In this document: positions 53,033 to 62,333 of the stretch, one piece after another | Layout: every line of letters starts with the position of its first letter | Numbering within the stretch: the first letter of the stretch is position 1 | NCBI RefSeq assembly: GCF_038630985.1 | Contig: NZ_CP152049.1 | Span: forward strand, 3,739,501-3,803,500 | Direction of reading: 5' to 3' | Length of the DNA: 64,000 nt | Origin: Paenibacillus sp. FSL H8-0548 | Lineage (GTDB): Bacteria; Bacillota; Bacilli; Paenibacillales; Paenibacillaceae | Notes under the pieces: model-generated | Told to the model about the DNA's origin: nothing | The model's database searches: none | What the model saw: the letters and a program-made list of their open reading frames with translations, nothing else | Made by a program: the position numbers and the translations under genes

Positions 53033-53812
53033 CTAGTCTTTCAACAAACCAAGCATTTTTAAGCCGTGTAAAATACCATCCTCTGCTACATCCTTCGTAA
53101 TATACCGAGCTGCTTCCTTTACGATATCCGGAGAATTGCCCATTGCTACGCTGTGATAAACATATTGCAGCATTTCAAGATCATTTAGTCCATCACCAAA
53201 TGCATAAACATCCTCATCTCTCACACCCGCTCGCTCAATAAGCGCCTGAATGCCTCTCGCCTTGGAGCCTCCAGGTGGAAGAATATCACTTCCGTATGGA
53301 TGCCAACGGTTGTAGCCAAATTCGGAGAAATTGCTTTTATAATACCCTTCATCCTCTTCCTTGCAGTACAGCAGACATTGATAAATCTCTTTTCCCATAT
53401 AATAATCGGGCTCCACTTGCGGCAGCCGCAGCTTTAACGGCTCATCAACAGCATCCAAGTACGCGCTTTGATCCGTATTCGTGCGCATGCCTTCTGGGGT
53501 CATATATACAAGCGGATGCTTATTTTCAATCGTAATTTGTGATAGCTCCTTCAAGCGAGCTGTATCGATAGGATGACTGTAAACAACCTCGCCATTATAA
53601 ACGACATAGGAGCCGTTAAAGCTAACGTAGGATTCAATATGCAATGCCTCACTTACTGACTTCAGCATAAAAGGGCCTCTGCCTGTGGCGATTACAATTT
53701 CATGCCCTGCTTGTTTCAATTGTGCAATGGCCTGCTTTGTAGAAGGGGGAATCTTTTTTTCATGATCAACTAATGTGCCGTCAATATCAAAAAACAAAAG
53801 CTTCTTATTCAT
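53033..53812 (-). CDS. HAD superfamily Cof-type phosphatase
   Basis: A 259-residue cytosolic HAD phosphatase of the Cof/IIB type. Motif I is FFDIDGTLVD at residues 7-16, motif II ATGR, the motif III Lys in GGSKARGIQALIERAGV, and motif IV FGDGLNDLEMLQYV. A type-2B cap lies between motifs II and III. These enzymes typically dephosphorylate sugar phosphates or nucleotides; the substrate cannot be deduced. It converges with the NlpC gene. Confidence 0.92.
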   Translation of the reverse strand: MNKKLLFFDIDGTLVDHEKKIPPSTKQAIAQLKQAGHEIVIATGRGPFMLKSVSEALHIESYVSFNGSYVVYNGEVVYSHPIDTARLKELSQITIENKHPLVYMTPEGMRTNTDQSAYLDAVDEPLKLRLPQVEPDYYMGKEIYQCLLYCKEEDEGYYKSNFSEFGYNRWHPYGSDILPPGGSKARGIQALIERAGVRDEDVYAFGDGLNDLEMLQYVYHSVAMGNSPDIVKEAARYITKDVAEDGILHGLKMLGLLKD

Positions 53813-53884
53813 ATGCAGCTTATCAATCCCTTATCATCGTTTCTCTAATTATAGCTTATTTTAGTACAGCTCGCTGTTTTCAAG

Positions 53885-54838
53885 CTAATTCTGCTGCAAG
53901 CTAAACCCATTAAGCTTGCGTTTGCGTTTAATAAGCTCTGGTATTGCAATTCCGATTAGAACAACTGCCACACCCGCCCATTGAAGTACACTAACATGCT
54001 CATTCAGAATGAATGCAGAAAGCATGACAGCAACGGGCAGCTCTGATGCTCCAAGAATTCCTGCCATTCCTTCACCTATATGAGGCACGCCAATGGCGAA
54101 CAATACAGGTGGAATAAAGGCCCCAAACAGTCCGAGCAAAAACCCATAGAACATTAAGCTGCTCCAAAGCAGCCCATTAAATAAAAATGCAGGCGGGAAC
54201 AAAATAAATACGAGCACCAAACCACCAGTAATCATCCAAGCACTGCGATAAGCAGGATGGACAGAAGGAACAGCCTTCCCGCTAAACAAAATAAATAAGG
54301 AATAACTAAGGGCTGAAAGCAGCCCAAGCACTACTCCTGTGGCATTAAATTTACCTGCCCCCTGCTCGATAAGGCCTGCTGCAAGCATCGTTCCACCAAA
54401 CAAGATCGCAATCGTTAAGAGCATAATGCCGTTTGGACGCTTTCGTTGACTTATCGCTTGAATTAAAACTCCAATCCAAGTAAATTGGAATAATAAAATA
54501 ATGGCCAAAGAAGCTGGGATATATTGAAGTGATTGATAATACAGTATTCCAGTAATCGCTGTTGGCGTACCTGCTGCCATTAGAAGCAGGCGTTGTTTCC
54601 ATGTCATTTTTTTGGAATGGTTCGTAGCGCTTGCTATCGAGCGCTTGCTGACTCCCTTGCCTTTGGCATCACGCCATTTCATAAATAACGCTAGCATCCA
54701 TGCGAGAATAAATCCAGTAAGCAGCTGGCTGCCTACGACCTCGCCTAGCTTATAGCCGTTGCCATATGCTAGAACTACAATTGTTGACAATATGCCGTAG
54801 CTGGCCGCTCCAAAAAATACGGATAAAATATATTTCAT
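53885..54838 (-). CDS. EamA/DMT family transporter under a purine-riboswitch-like leader
   Basis: 317 residues with about ten transmembrane helices in two EamA halves (ILSVFFGAASYGILSTIVVL; later YGFLLGLFGAFIPPVLFAIGVPHIGEGMAGILGASELPVAVMLSAFILNEHVSVLQWAGVAVVLIGI). The open frame reaches 54973, but that segment runs through the leader. The ATG at 54838 follows GGAGGAG and is the real start. DMT transporters export amino acids, nucleosides or drugs. The riboswitch-like leader wired as an ON switch suggests efflux of a purine or nucleoside, comparable in logic to PbuE, which belongs to another family. That role is inference. Confidence 0.88.
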   Translation of the reverse strand: MKYILSVFFGAASYGILSTIVVLAYGNGYKLGEVVGSQLLTGFILAWMLALFMKWRDAKGKGVSKRSIASATNHSKKMTWKQRLLLMAAGTPTAITGILYYQSLQYIPASLAIILLFQFTWIGVLIQAISQRKRPNGIMLLTIAILFGGTMLAAGLIEQGAGKFNATGVVLGLLSALSYSLFILFSGKAVPSVHPAYRSAWMITGGLVLVFILFPPAFLFNGLLWSSLMFYGFLLGLFGAFIPPVLFAIGVPHIGEGMAGILGASELPVAVMLSAFILNEHVSVLQWAGVAVVLIGIAIPELIKRKRKLNGFSLQQN

Positions 54839-54884
54839 GTGTTGTAATTCTCCTCCTGTTGGTATTAAAACCTGCAATATAAAC

Positions 54885-54945
54885 AAAAAAATCCTAACTA
54901 AGAATATAAGATCATTAAAAAATGATCGCATATTCGTAGTTAGGA
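54885..54945 (-). terminator. Switchable terminator in the EamA leader
   Basis: Minus strand TCCTAACTACGAATAT plus GATCATT pairs with AATGATC plus ATATTCTTAGTTAGGA, then TTTTTTT. The 5' arm contains the 3' strands of P3 and P1 of the aptamer, so ligand-stabilised P1 should prevent it. Confidence 0.75.
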
Positions 54946-55006
54946 AGTTAAGGCTTCCCGTAGAAACCCTCACCCTTTTAAGCCATTTCCGTGAGGTTAT
55001 ACGAAT
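54932..55006 (-). promoter_or_regulatory. Purine-riboswitch-like aptamer
   Basis: Minus strand, 5' to 3'. P1 is ATTCGTA (55006-55000) with TACGAAT (54938-54932). P2 is CCTCAC/GTGAGG. J2/3 is GTTTCTACG, matching the purine-core UUUCUAC. P3 is GGAAG/CTTCC with loop CCTTAA. J3/1 is TAAC, ending in C at the specificity position, which is guanine-type. L2 contains AATGG, able to kiss the CC of L3, but is about 10 nt longer than in canonical purine riboswitches, so a variant ligand is possible. Confidence 0.65.
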
Positions 55007-55041
55007 TATTTAGTTAATGAAAATTGTATTCATTCATTCGA

Positions 55042-55070
55042 ATGTTACATGACAAGTAAGATACTGTCAA
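55042..55070 (-). promoter_or_regulatory. SigA promoter of the EamA leader
   Basis: Minus strand TTGACA (55070-55065), 17 bp, TAACAT (55047-55042). It would start the transcript about 30 nt before P1. Confidence 0.6.
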
Positions 55071-55161
55071 TAGACAATAAGTTGGTAATAATAAAAAAGG
55101 CCGTTATTGTTATGGTAAGATGGAAGTGAATCATGATGAATTTCGAACGGAGTGAACGACG

Positions 55162-57213
55162 ATGAGTACTTCTACACTTAATGGAACCACACGTTCCGTT
55201 TGTCCTTTTGATTGCCCCGATACATGCGGTCTCAGCATAACCTTCGAAGAAGGAATCATCACTAAAATAACAGGTGATACTGAGCATCCCATTACCCGCG
55301 GAGCATTATGCAACAAGGTCCGGCAGTTAAATGACCGCGTCTATCATCCAGAGCGGCTTCTATTTCCGATGCGGCGCTCAGGTCCTAAAGGTGAGCTTGC
55401 GTTCGAACGCATCTCCTGGGAAACAGCCTATGCGGAAATTATTTCTCGCATGAGCAATATCATTGACGAGCACGGCGCGGAAGCCATTCTGCCTTACAGC
55501 TTTTATGGCAATATGGGTGTGCTCAATTCAGAGAGCATGGATCGTCGCTTCTTCCACCGGCTTGGCGCCAGCCAGCTCGATCGAGCGATATGCAATGCTG
55601 CGGGCGCAAAAGGTTATTCGTACACGATGGGCGGCTCCATAGGTATCGATCCTGAGGATACGGTGCATACAAAGCTGTTTATTATTTGGGGCTGCAATTT
55701 AGTATCGACTAATATGCATCAAACGATGCTAGCAACCGAAGCGCGCAAAAACGGAGCCCAAATTATTCATATCGACGTTCATCGCAACCGCACCTCGGCC
55801 TTTGCAGATCGTTTCATTCACGTACGTCCAGGAACCGATGCCGCTCTCGCTCTTGGCATGATGCATGTTATTATCCGGGATGGTTTAGCCGATAGATCAT
55901 TTCTTAAGCAGCATACGATTGGCTATGAGGAGCTTTCTCAGCAAGCGGCACATTATACACCTGAGCATGTAGAAGCGATTACAGGTGTACCCGCGGCAGA
56001 AGTGGAAGAGCTGGGCCGTCTTTATGGGACAACCTCCCCTTCCTTTATTCGTATTGGCAACGGGCTCCAACACCATGACAACGGTGGAATGGTCGTGAGA
56101 ACGATCTCCTGCCTGCCTGCGCTAACAGGTCAATGGAGCCTGCGCGGCGGCGGTGCGATGAAAGGAAACAGCTGGTACTCGCGGCTAAATGCAGAGAAGC
56201 TTGAGCGTCCAGATTTAATGCCCGATCCTAACGTTAGAACCGTTAATATGAATCAATTGGGAGATGCCTTGCTTAATCTGGAATCCCCTGTCAAGCTGCT
56301 TTTCGTCTATAATAGCAATCCGGCAGTCGTGGCACCGGACCAGAACCGTGTTCGAGCAGGTCTGCTGCGAGAGGATCTTTTTACGATTACGCATGATTTA
56401 TTTTTAACAGATACTTGCAAATATTCGGATATTGTATTGCCTGCAACTACTCATTTTGAAAACTTAGATTTGTATACCTCATACTGGCATCTGTATTTGC
56501 AGCTTCATGAGCCGATTTTGCCGCCAATGGGGGAATGCAAATCGAATTTCACACTCTTTAAGGAATTAGCGCTAATGCTTGGCTTCGAGACGGAAGTGTT
56601 CGATTTAACAGAGGAGCAAATGATTTCACAAGCTTTGGACAGCGATCACAACCCTTTCTTGGAGGGCATCACATTCGACACGCTTAAAGCGAATACGTGG
56701 ATGAAGGCTGGCGGGAATAAGCTCCGAGCGATTACTTCGATGATTCCGACTGCGACTGGAAAAATAGAGCTGTATTCAGAAGCGATGCTTCAAAAGGGCC
56801 TTTCTCCTGTTCCTGATCATACGCCGCTTTCCGAGCCGGAAACCTATCCATTTTGGCTGACCACGGGTCCAAACCATAGCTTTATCAACTCGACCTTTGC
56901 TAATCAAGAACGTCTCCAGAAGCTGGAGAAGGAGCCTCAGCTGCATATGCATCAAGATGATGCACAGAAGCTTGGACTGCTTGACGGTGAACGCGTCAGA
57001 ATACGCAATGACCGAGGGGAGCTTGAAATTACACTCCGAATTGGCCAAGACGTACTTCCAGGTGTACTCGTTACGCAGGGGCTATGGTGGGATGATAAGA
57101 ATAAGGGACATCAGGCTGTCAATTCCCTTACACCTCAGCGTTTGGCGGATATGGGCGGCGGCGCTACCTTTTTCTCGAACCGTGTGGAGGTATTGAAGCT
57201 TGATCAAGTCTAA
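55162..57213 (+). CDS. Molybdopterin-dependent oxidoreductase (YoaE-like)
   Basis: A 683-residue DMSO-reductase-family protein. The N-terminal [4Fe-4S] site is CPFDCPDTCG plus GALCNKVRQLNDR. The central domain has FIIWGCNLVSTNMHQ, VYNSNPAVVAPDQNRVRAGL and DIVLPATTHFENLDLY. The C-terminal MPT-binding domain has TTGPNHSFINSTFANQ and GVLVTQGLWWDD. It has no TAT signal, so it is cytosolic. Nothing is known of substrate for this YoaE-type branch; the residue at the Mo-ligand region (AICNAAGAKGY) offers Cys. CGGAG lies upstream of the ATG. It is a second likely user of the cofactor besides NasC. Confidence 0.88.
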   Translation: MSTSTLNGTTRSVCPFDCPDTCGLSITFEEGIITKITGDTEHPITRGALCNKVRQLNDRVYHPERLLFPMRRSGPKGELAFERISWETAYAEIISRMSNIIDEHGAEAILPYSFYGNMGVLNSESMDRRFFHRLGASQLDRAICNAAGAKGYSYTMGGSIGIDPEDTVHTKLFIIWGCNLVSTNMHQTMLATEARKNGAQIIHIDVHRNRTSAFADRFIHVRPGTDAALALGMMHVIIRDGLADRSFLKQHTIGYEELSQQAAHYTPEHVEAITGVPAAEVEELGRLYGTTSPSFIRIGNGLQHHDNGGMVVRTISCLPALTGQWSLRGGGAMKGNSWYSRLNAEKLERPDLMPDPNVRTVNMNQLGDALLNLESPVKLLFVYNSNPAVVAPDQNRVRAGLLREDLFTITHDLFLTDTCKYSDIVLPATTHFENLDLYTSYWHLYLQLHEPILPPMGECKSNFTLFKELALMLGFETEVFDLTEEQMISQALDSDHNPFLEGITFDTLKANTWMKAGGNKLRAITSMIPTATGKIELYSEAMLQKGLSPVPDHTPLSEPETYPFWLTTGPNHSFINSTFANQERLQKLEKEPQLHMHQDDAQKLGLLDGERVRIRNDRGELEITLRIGQDVLPGVLVTQGLWWDDKNKGHQAVNSLTPQRLADMGGGATFFSNRVEVLKLDQV

Positions 57214-57218
57214 TGTTC

Positions 57219-57309
57219 AAGGTGAAACGGCTGTCGCCGTCCTTATAGCGGTGGCGCGTTTCATTCCGGAGAAATATAGGCGGAGTATACATGTGAAACT
57301 TATATTTTA
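57219..57309 (+). repeat. Dispersed two-hairpin element, copy D
   Basis: It begins 5 bp after the oxidoreductase stop: AAGGTGAAACGGCTGTCGCC, then GCGGTGGCGCGTTTCATTCC, GGAGAAATATAGGCGGAG, and TATACATGTGAAACTTATAT. It is nearly identical to copy C in its first 60 bp and to copy B in its last 35. Confidence 0.75.
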
Positions 57310-57317
57310 AAATAACC

Positions 57318-57358
57318 CAAAAACCTGAATCCTTCGAAAAGAGGAATTCAGGTTTTTG
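57318..57358. terminator. Bidirectional terminator
   Basis: AAAAACCTGAATCC pairs with GGAATTCAGGTTTTT between convergent genes. Confidence 0.78.
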
Positions 57359-57372
57359 TTAACTTCCTATTG

Positions 57373-57978
57373 TTAGTAGCAAATGCCGACTCTCTCCTGA
57401 ACAAATGCTTTATTCAAATATTCGGACACAGCAAATTCAGCCGTGTCTGCGAATGAGATTTCCGAGCCTGCCGAAGGTAGAATATTTTTGCGGACACGAT
57501 ATACGCTTGTATGATTAGCTTGAATGAGCCTTGTTGGGCATACGACTGTCCACTCCAAATCGGTTTTCGCTAAAGCAAGGTAGGCTTGCTCATGCTCCAT
57601 AGCAGCAGCATGATTCACCCGTTTATTCTCAGTCGATCGAAATCTTAGCAGCTCTGGCTGCAGCTCACTTTGAAGAATTCCTGCCGTACCTATCGTTACA
57701 ATCCTTTTCACCTCTAACTTCTGCATCGCACGAATGATATGAGTGATACCGCTAATCAGCGTTCCATTGCCTTCTGTATTTAATGCGCAAATGATTCCAT
57801 CTACTCCTGCCATTGCCTCGACTACATCCTGCGAATTTCGAATGTCCCCAAGAAAACAGCCTGATTCCACCTGCTCTGGCAAACGTACGAACCGCTTAGT
57901 CTCGATCCCCCTATCCTCCAAAAAATGATGAATATGTTGCCCCGTCTTTCCTGTAGCTCCAATAAGCAGCAGCTTCAC
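57373..57978 (-). CDS. NAD(P)H-binding atypical SDR protein
   Basis: A 201-residue Rossmann protein. It has LLLIGATGKTGQHIHHFLEDRG (GxxGxxG) at residues 3-23, then FLGDIRNSQDVVEAMAGVDGIICALN and VKRIVTIGTAGIL, and WTVVCPTRLIQANHTSVYRV. It resembles the NmrA/HSCARG-like and flavin-reductase (BLVRB) families, which are redox-sensing or reductase proteins lacking a full YxxxK. No partner gene is adjacent. It starts with the ATG after GGAGGC. Confidence 0.82.
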   Translation of the reverse strand: MKLLLIGATGKTGQHIHHFLEDRGIETKRFVRLPEQVESGCFLGDIRNSQDVVEAMAGVDGIICALNTEGNGTLISGITHIIRAMQKLEVKRIVTIGTAGILQSELQPELLRFRSTENKRVNHAAAMEHEQAYLALAKTDLEWTVVCPTRLIQANHTSVYRVRKNILPSAGSEISFADTAEFAVSEYLNKAFVQERVGICY

Positions 57979-58514
57979 TTACGATAGCCTCCTATTCTAA
58001 TGATAATTTTTAACTATATAAGTTGAACTAAACATTTACGTTTTGGGCGCTGCATGAGAAGATTGTTCCCACGATTGCTGTTGCAGCCAGATTCTTTGAT
58101 TTCCTAAGACATGTAAAGGTTAGAATACGGCTGCAAAGGCGAACACTTCTCGTTTGAGGAGAAGCAGCCTAGACTGCACTTATTACACTATAAACCTCAC
58201 ATGAGAGCTGTTTCGGTTGGCTACATTGTAATTATGCAGTAGAATGAGCTCCAAACCAACGAATATCGCCCTAGAATAGGCCATCTATTGCACAAAGTAC
58301 AGTGTACGTACCCTAGTTAGGCAAGTAACGTCGATTACGTTGTACAAACTGCAGCGTAGCCTCGTCCTATAGCGCTATTGCCTAAACGAACTAACCCTGC
58401 AGGTCGTTATTTCCTTACCATAGGTTTCTAAAACTATATAGTAAATACAAGAAAGAGCCCACCTGTATAAGGTGAGACTCTCCTCTGTATCGATTGCTCC
58501 ACCAGCTGGAAGCT
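57979..58514. other. Intergenic region without a recognised gene
   Basis: 536 bp between two minus-strand genes. I find no ORF with a ribosome binding site, no repeat shared with the rest of the window and no folded RNA I recognise, apart from the terminator hairpin at 58453. It may hold a promoter for the NAD(P)-binding gene. Confidence 0.5.
58453..58482 (-). terminator. Weak terminator of the GNAT gene
   Basis: AGAG and CACCT pair with AGGTG and ACTCT with an internal mismatch; a TTTCTTG follows on the minus strand. Confidence 0.5.
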
Positions 58515-59066
58515 TTACTCGCTAGTGCTATTAACAATCTGTTTTGTTTTTTCGTGCAGCTCCTGCTCATACAAAGCTGAATTAACAATTTTACGCAATA
58601 AATGCATTGGCCCATCGCCGTTATCGAAATCAAACACATGAAGCCGTTCGTAGCCTCTACGCTCATACATAGGAAGCAGCCACGGATGCTTCTCAGCAGT
58701 AGCAAGCGTAACAGCTGCAGCTCCAACCTGATCCCGAATGATCGATTGCTCCACAAAGGTCAACAGCTTATCGCCTAAGCCTGCGCCTTGATAGGCAGGG
58801 TCTACTGCAAACCACTTAATAAATGGAAAGTCCGTTACTGCCTTCACTTCATTGCCTTTGGATAAAGTAACTGTTGCTGCAACAACGCCGTTAAGCTCAA
58901 GAACATAACATTCATTAGCGCTAATATTGTCTTGAATTAAAGCCAAATCAGCATGTGCTGCCGGCCAATGAAGCTCTAGCTCCCTAATCGTAACATATGC
59001 TTCATAAATGACATGAAGAAGAGCTGGCGCGTCCTCTAATGTGGCTAACCGATAAACCTCGCTCAT
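58515..59066 (-). CDS. GNAT family N-acetyltransferase
   Basis: A 183-residue GNAT: YRLATLEDAPALLHVIYEAYVTIRELELHWPAA, AATVTLSKGN, IKWFAVDPAYQGAGLGDKLLTFVEQSI (acetyl-CoA loop QGAGLG near residue 98), TLATAEKHPWLLPMYERRGYERLHVFDF. This is a full-length catalytic domain. The acceptor is unknown. It is monocistronic, and a second ORF in the antisense frame over it is a shadow. Confidence 0.88.
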   Translation of the reverse strand: MSEVYRLATLEDAPALLHVIYEAYVTIRELELHWPAAHADLALIQDNISANECYVLELNGVVAATVTLSKGNEVKAVTDFPFIKWFAVDPAYQGAGLGDKLLTFVEQSIIRDQVGAAAVTLATAEKHPWLLPMYERRGYERLHVFDFDNGDGPMHLLRKIVNSALYEQELHEKTKQIVNSTSE

Positions 59067-59219
59067 CTATTTCACCTCTGCATCGTTTTTAGTTCCTGTT
59101 TAATGCCGATGTGGTTAATCGGAATTACATTTATTCCACTTTAGCATCCTTTGCAAAAGGTATCCAATAGATAATCTCTATTACCTAATAAATAATTAGA
59201 ATGATTGCTGCAAAAGCTT

Positions 59220-60191
59220 CTAGACACTCAGCTCATCCACAAGGTTAGGAGGGGTTTGACCGGTTAGTGCACTGACCAAATTTTGAGCGGCAAGCATAGC
59301 CATATCATTTCTAGTTTGTGTCGTAGCAGAGCCAATGTGCGGCAGCGTCAGTACGTTAGCCATTTGAAGAAAAGGATGATTCGTTTCAATCGGCTCCTTC
59401 TCATAAACATCAAGTCCAGCAGCTGCTATCGTCCCGGCTTGCAGCGCCTCAACTAATGCTTGCTCATCGACCGTTTGACCACGGGATATATTAATGAAAA
59501 TCGATGAAGGCTTCATCATTTCAAATTCTTTTTTTCCGATAAGCTTATTCGTCTCCGCTGTTAAAGGAGCAAGCATTACAACAAAATCTGAAGCAGCGAG
59601 CAGCTCATTTAATTCAGAATAGCGAACGCCAAGCTTCTCTTCCGCCTCTGGCTTGCGACTGCGATTATAGTATGATACTTCCATATCAAAACCGAATCTA
59701 GCTCGACGCGCTACTGCTTCGCCGATACGTCCCATCCCAATAATGCCAAGCTTCGCATGATGCACGTCTATCCCGAACAGCTTCGTGCCGTCGCCCTTCT
59801 TCCAGCTGCCGTCTTTCACATAACGATCCAGCTCAGCAACGCGTCTTGCTGCTCCAAGCATGAGAGCCAGCGCCAAATCAGCAACGGTATCATTTAAGAC
59901 ATGAGGAGTATTCGTACCCATAATCCCCTTTGCCTTCATCGCAGCAAGATCAAAATGATTGTAACCAACACTCATACTGCTTACTACCTTCAAATGCGGG
60001 GCACGCTCAAGCAATTCAGCATCAATGGCTGTCCCTGCTGTCAGCAAACCGTTCGTATTGGCTAATTTTTCAAAAAGAAGCTGGCGTGGAATGGACTCAT
60101 TTCCTTCCCACTTGTCAATTATACAATGTTCGGCTATGTAATCCTCGACCTCTCTAGGCAGCTTGCGATCGATAAACACAGTTGGCTTCAT
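59220..60191 (-). CDS. D-2-hydroxyacid dehydrogenase (glyoxylate/hydroxypyruvate reductase type)
   Basis: A 323-residue D-isomer-specific 2-hydroxyacid dehydrogenase. It has the NAD loop GIIGMGRIGEAVARRARFGFD near residue 150 and the substrate Arg in FINISRGQTVDEQALVEAL. The catalytic Glu/His pair lies in GLDVYEKEPIETNHPF and LPHIGSATTQTRNDM. NRSRKP after beta-2 favours NADPH, by inference. It resembles the glyoxylate/2-ketogluconate reductases of Bacillales (YvcT type). The ATG at 60191 follows GAGGAG, preferred over 60212. Confidence 0.92.
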   Translation of the reverse strand: MKPTVFIDRKLPREVEDYIAEHCIIDKWEGNESIPRQLLFEKLANTNGLLTAGTAIDAELLERAPHLKVVSSMSVGYNHFDLAAMKAKGIMGTNTPHVLNDTVADLALALMLGAARRVAELDRYVKDGSWKKGDGTKLFGIDVHHAKLGIIGMGRIGEAVARRARFGFDMEVSYYNRSRKPEAEEKLGVRYSELNELLAASDFVVMLAPLTAETNKLIGKKEFEMMKPSSIFINISRGQTVDEQALVEALQAGTIAAAGLDVYEKEPIETNHPFLQMANVLTLPHIGSATTQTRNDMAMLAAQNLVSALTGQTPPNLVDELSV

Positions 60192-60281
60192 TATACAGTC
60201 TCCTCTCATCACTTATCGTGATAAGCATATCACAAGACTGGGGAGACAAAGCAACTCGAAAATACATGACCCCCATTATAA

Positions 60282-61337
60282 CTATTCAAACATCGCTGCT
60301 TGTCTTTTCATTAAATCCTCAACGACGATGCAGGCCATCGCTTCAACTACTGGAATAATACGCGGGCAAATACAAGGGTCATGACGTCCGATCGTCTCAA
60401 TCGTTTTCTCCTGTCCATGAATGTCGATCGTTTGCTGCGGCAATGAAATGGATGAAGTCGGTTTAACCGCTATCCGAAAAACAATTTCATCGCCAGTGCT
60501 GATCCCGCCAACGATTCCACCTGCGTTATTGCTTAAGAAACCATCCTTGCTCATTTCATCATTATGCTCGCTGCCAAGCATTTCTGCTGCTGCGAAGCCT
60601 GCGCCGAATTCAATCCCTTTCACAGCGCCTATCGACAGCATAGCCTTCGCAAGCTCAGCATCCAGCTTATCAAATACGGGCTCGCCAATACCTGGCTTCA
60701 AGCCTCTAATTCTACATTCAACAATTCCTCCGCAGCTGTCTCCGATCGATGCTAGATACTCAATCTTTTCTACCATACGTTTTGCAGCTTCTGGATCACA
60801 AGCTCTTACTGGATTTTTCTCAATCTCGTCCTCATGGAAGGAATCACACTTAATCCCGCCGATTTCCTTCGTGTAAGCAACAACGCTAACCCCTTTATTC
60901 TCCAAAAGCTTGCGCGCCACGGCTCCTCCAGCGACACGTCCAGCAGTTTCCCTTCCCGATGCTCTCCCGCTTCCGCGATGATCACGAAGGCCATACTTTT
61001 GCAAATACGTATAGTCGGCATGGCCTGGACGAAAGGAGTATTGAATATCGCTATAAGCGTCAGGTCTCATATCTTTGTTGTGGAGCATAATAAATAACGG
61101 TGTTCCCGTCGTTTTCCCTTCAAACATGCCTGACAAAATACTTATGACATCATATTCCTTACGAGGTGAGGTTACCGATGATTGTCCCGGCTTTCTGCGG
61201 TCCATTTGGATTTGTATATAAGACTCATCGAGCTCTACGCCTGGCGTAACACCATCTACGATTACTCCAACAGCCTCACCGTGCGATTCACCAAAAGTCG
61301 TTATTTTAAAGCTGCTGCCGTACGTGCTTCCTGCCAT
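60282..61337 (-). CDS. aroC: Chorismate synthase
   Basis: A 351-residue FMN-dependent enzyme converting 5-enolpyruvylshikimate-3-P to chorismate. The three family signatures are visible: GESHGEAVGVIVDGVTPG near residue 15, RPGHADYTYLQKYGLRDHRGSGRASGRETAGRVAGGAVA near 105-140, and NNAGGIVGGISTGDEIVFRIAVKPTSSI near 270-295. It is somewhat shorter than the usual ~390 residues, like the compact form of some Firmicutes. AAGGAGGAAC precedes the ATG. It is divergent from a LysR gene, which may control it; no other shikimate genes are adjacent. Confidence 0.96.
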   Translation of the reverse strand: MAGSTYGSSFKITTFGESHGEAVGVIVDGVTPGVELDESYIQIQMDRRKPGQSSVTSPRKEYDVISILSGMFEGKTTGTPLFIMLHNKDMRPDAYSDIQYSFRPGHADYTYLQKYGLRDHRGSGRASGRETAGRVAGGAVARKLLENKGVSVVAYTKEIGGIKCDSFHEDEIEKNPVRACDPEAAKRMVEKIEYLASIGDSCGGIVECRIRGLKPGIGEPVFDKLDAELAKAMLSIGAVKGIEFGAGFAAAEMLGSEHNDEMSKDGFLSNNAGGIVGGISTGDEIVFRIAVKPTSSISLPQQTIDIHGQEKTIETIGRHDPCICPRIIPVVEAMACIVVEDLMKRQAAMFE

Positions 61338-61453
61338 TTATTGTTCCTCCTTGAATTTAGCTTTGACGCTATCGTTATAAGTCCATTATAATTTTTGATA
61401 TGCAATAAATGAAATCAAAATTTAACGACTTTGATATAGATAGGATTGATATC

Positions 61454-62332
61454 ATGAATATGAATATGGATTGGTACCGCATTTTTTGGCATACCGCTAA
61501 ATTAGGCAATTTAACAAGAGCTGCACAGGAGCTGCATATTACGCAGCCATCGGTTAGCTATGCCATTAAGCAGCTAGAAGCCCAGCTGGAGGTGAAGCTC
61601 TTTGATCGATTATCGAAGGGCGTGAAGCTTACTTCAGAAGGTATGGAGGTATTCAAATATGTAGAGAAATCCTTTACGACACTTCAATCCGGTGAAGATA
61701 GGCTGCAGAAGCTTAAAGAACTGTCTGCGGGTGAGCTTAGAATAGGTGCAAGCGGTCCGATCATCAAGCATTTCGTTCTCCCGCTTCTGGATACGTACCA
61801 CGCTGAATATCCTGAGGTGCGCATTCGCCTCTCGCAAGGAAAAACCTCTGATATTAGAGAACGGCTGAAAACAGGTCAAATTGATGTCGGAATCGTTCAT
61901 TTCCCATTTGCTGATCATGAGCTTACCGTACAGCATCTTGCAAATATTCAAGATTGTTTTGTCGTAGGACACGCTTATCAGCATCTGTCTCAGAAGCCTC
62001 TTACTGCTCATGAGCTTTCAAATCTCCCGCTCCTGCTGCTCTCCGAAGGGAGCAGCACAAGAAAGTATGTGGATCAATGGTTTTCCTCACAAGGTATCCA
62101 AGCGGATGCTGATATGGAGCTAAGCAGTATGGATATGCTGATTGAGCTTGCGGGACGCGGCTACGGAGCAGCGTTCGTTACCCAATCCTTTGTGAAGCAG
62201 GAGCTCGCCGAAGGAAAGCTGTTTCAGCTCCATACGAAGGAGCCGATTTCTCCGCGGGCAGTCGGTTTCGCTGCTAGGCGTGACTCTACTCTGTCTATTG
62301 CCGCTACTCGGTTTACAGAGCTGCTTCAATAA
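61454..62332 (+). CDS. LysR family regulator, divergent from aroC
   Basis: A 292-residue LysR-type regulator. The winged helix is WYRIFWHTAKLGNLTRAAQELHITQPSVSYAIKQLEAQLE, and the effector domain begins SAGELRIGASGPIIKHFVLPLLD. The frame opens at 61409, but the ATG at 61454 aligns with the N-terminus of the paralogue at 9394 and has AGGATTG upstream. It is divergent from aroC. It could regulate aromatic synthesis, by location only. The two LysR proteins share about half their N-terminal residues by eye. Confidence 0.88.
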   Translation: MNMNMDWYRIFWHTAKLGNLTRAAQELHITQPSVSYAIKQLEAQLEVKLFDRLSKGVKLTSEGMEVFKYVEKSFTTLQSGEDRLQKLKELSAGELRIGASGPIIKHFVLPLLDTYHAEYPEVRIRLSQGKTSDIRERLKTGQIDVGIVHFPFADHELTVQHLANIQDCFVVGHAYQHLSQKPLTAHELSNLPLLLLSEGSSTRKYVDQWFSSQGIQADADMELSSMDMLIELAGRGYGAAFVTQSFVKQELAEGKLFQLHTKEPISPRAVGFAARRDSTLSIAATRFTELLQ

Positions 62333-62333
62333 C

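Noticed and set aside
58415..58756. 113-codon ORF on the minus strand
   Set aside because: It overlaps the clear GNAT gene in another frame and has no family features; a shadow.
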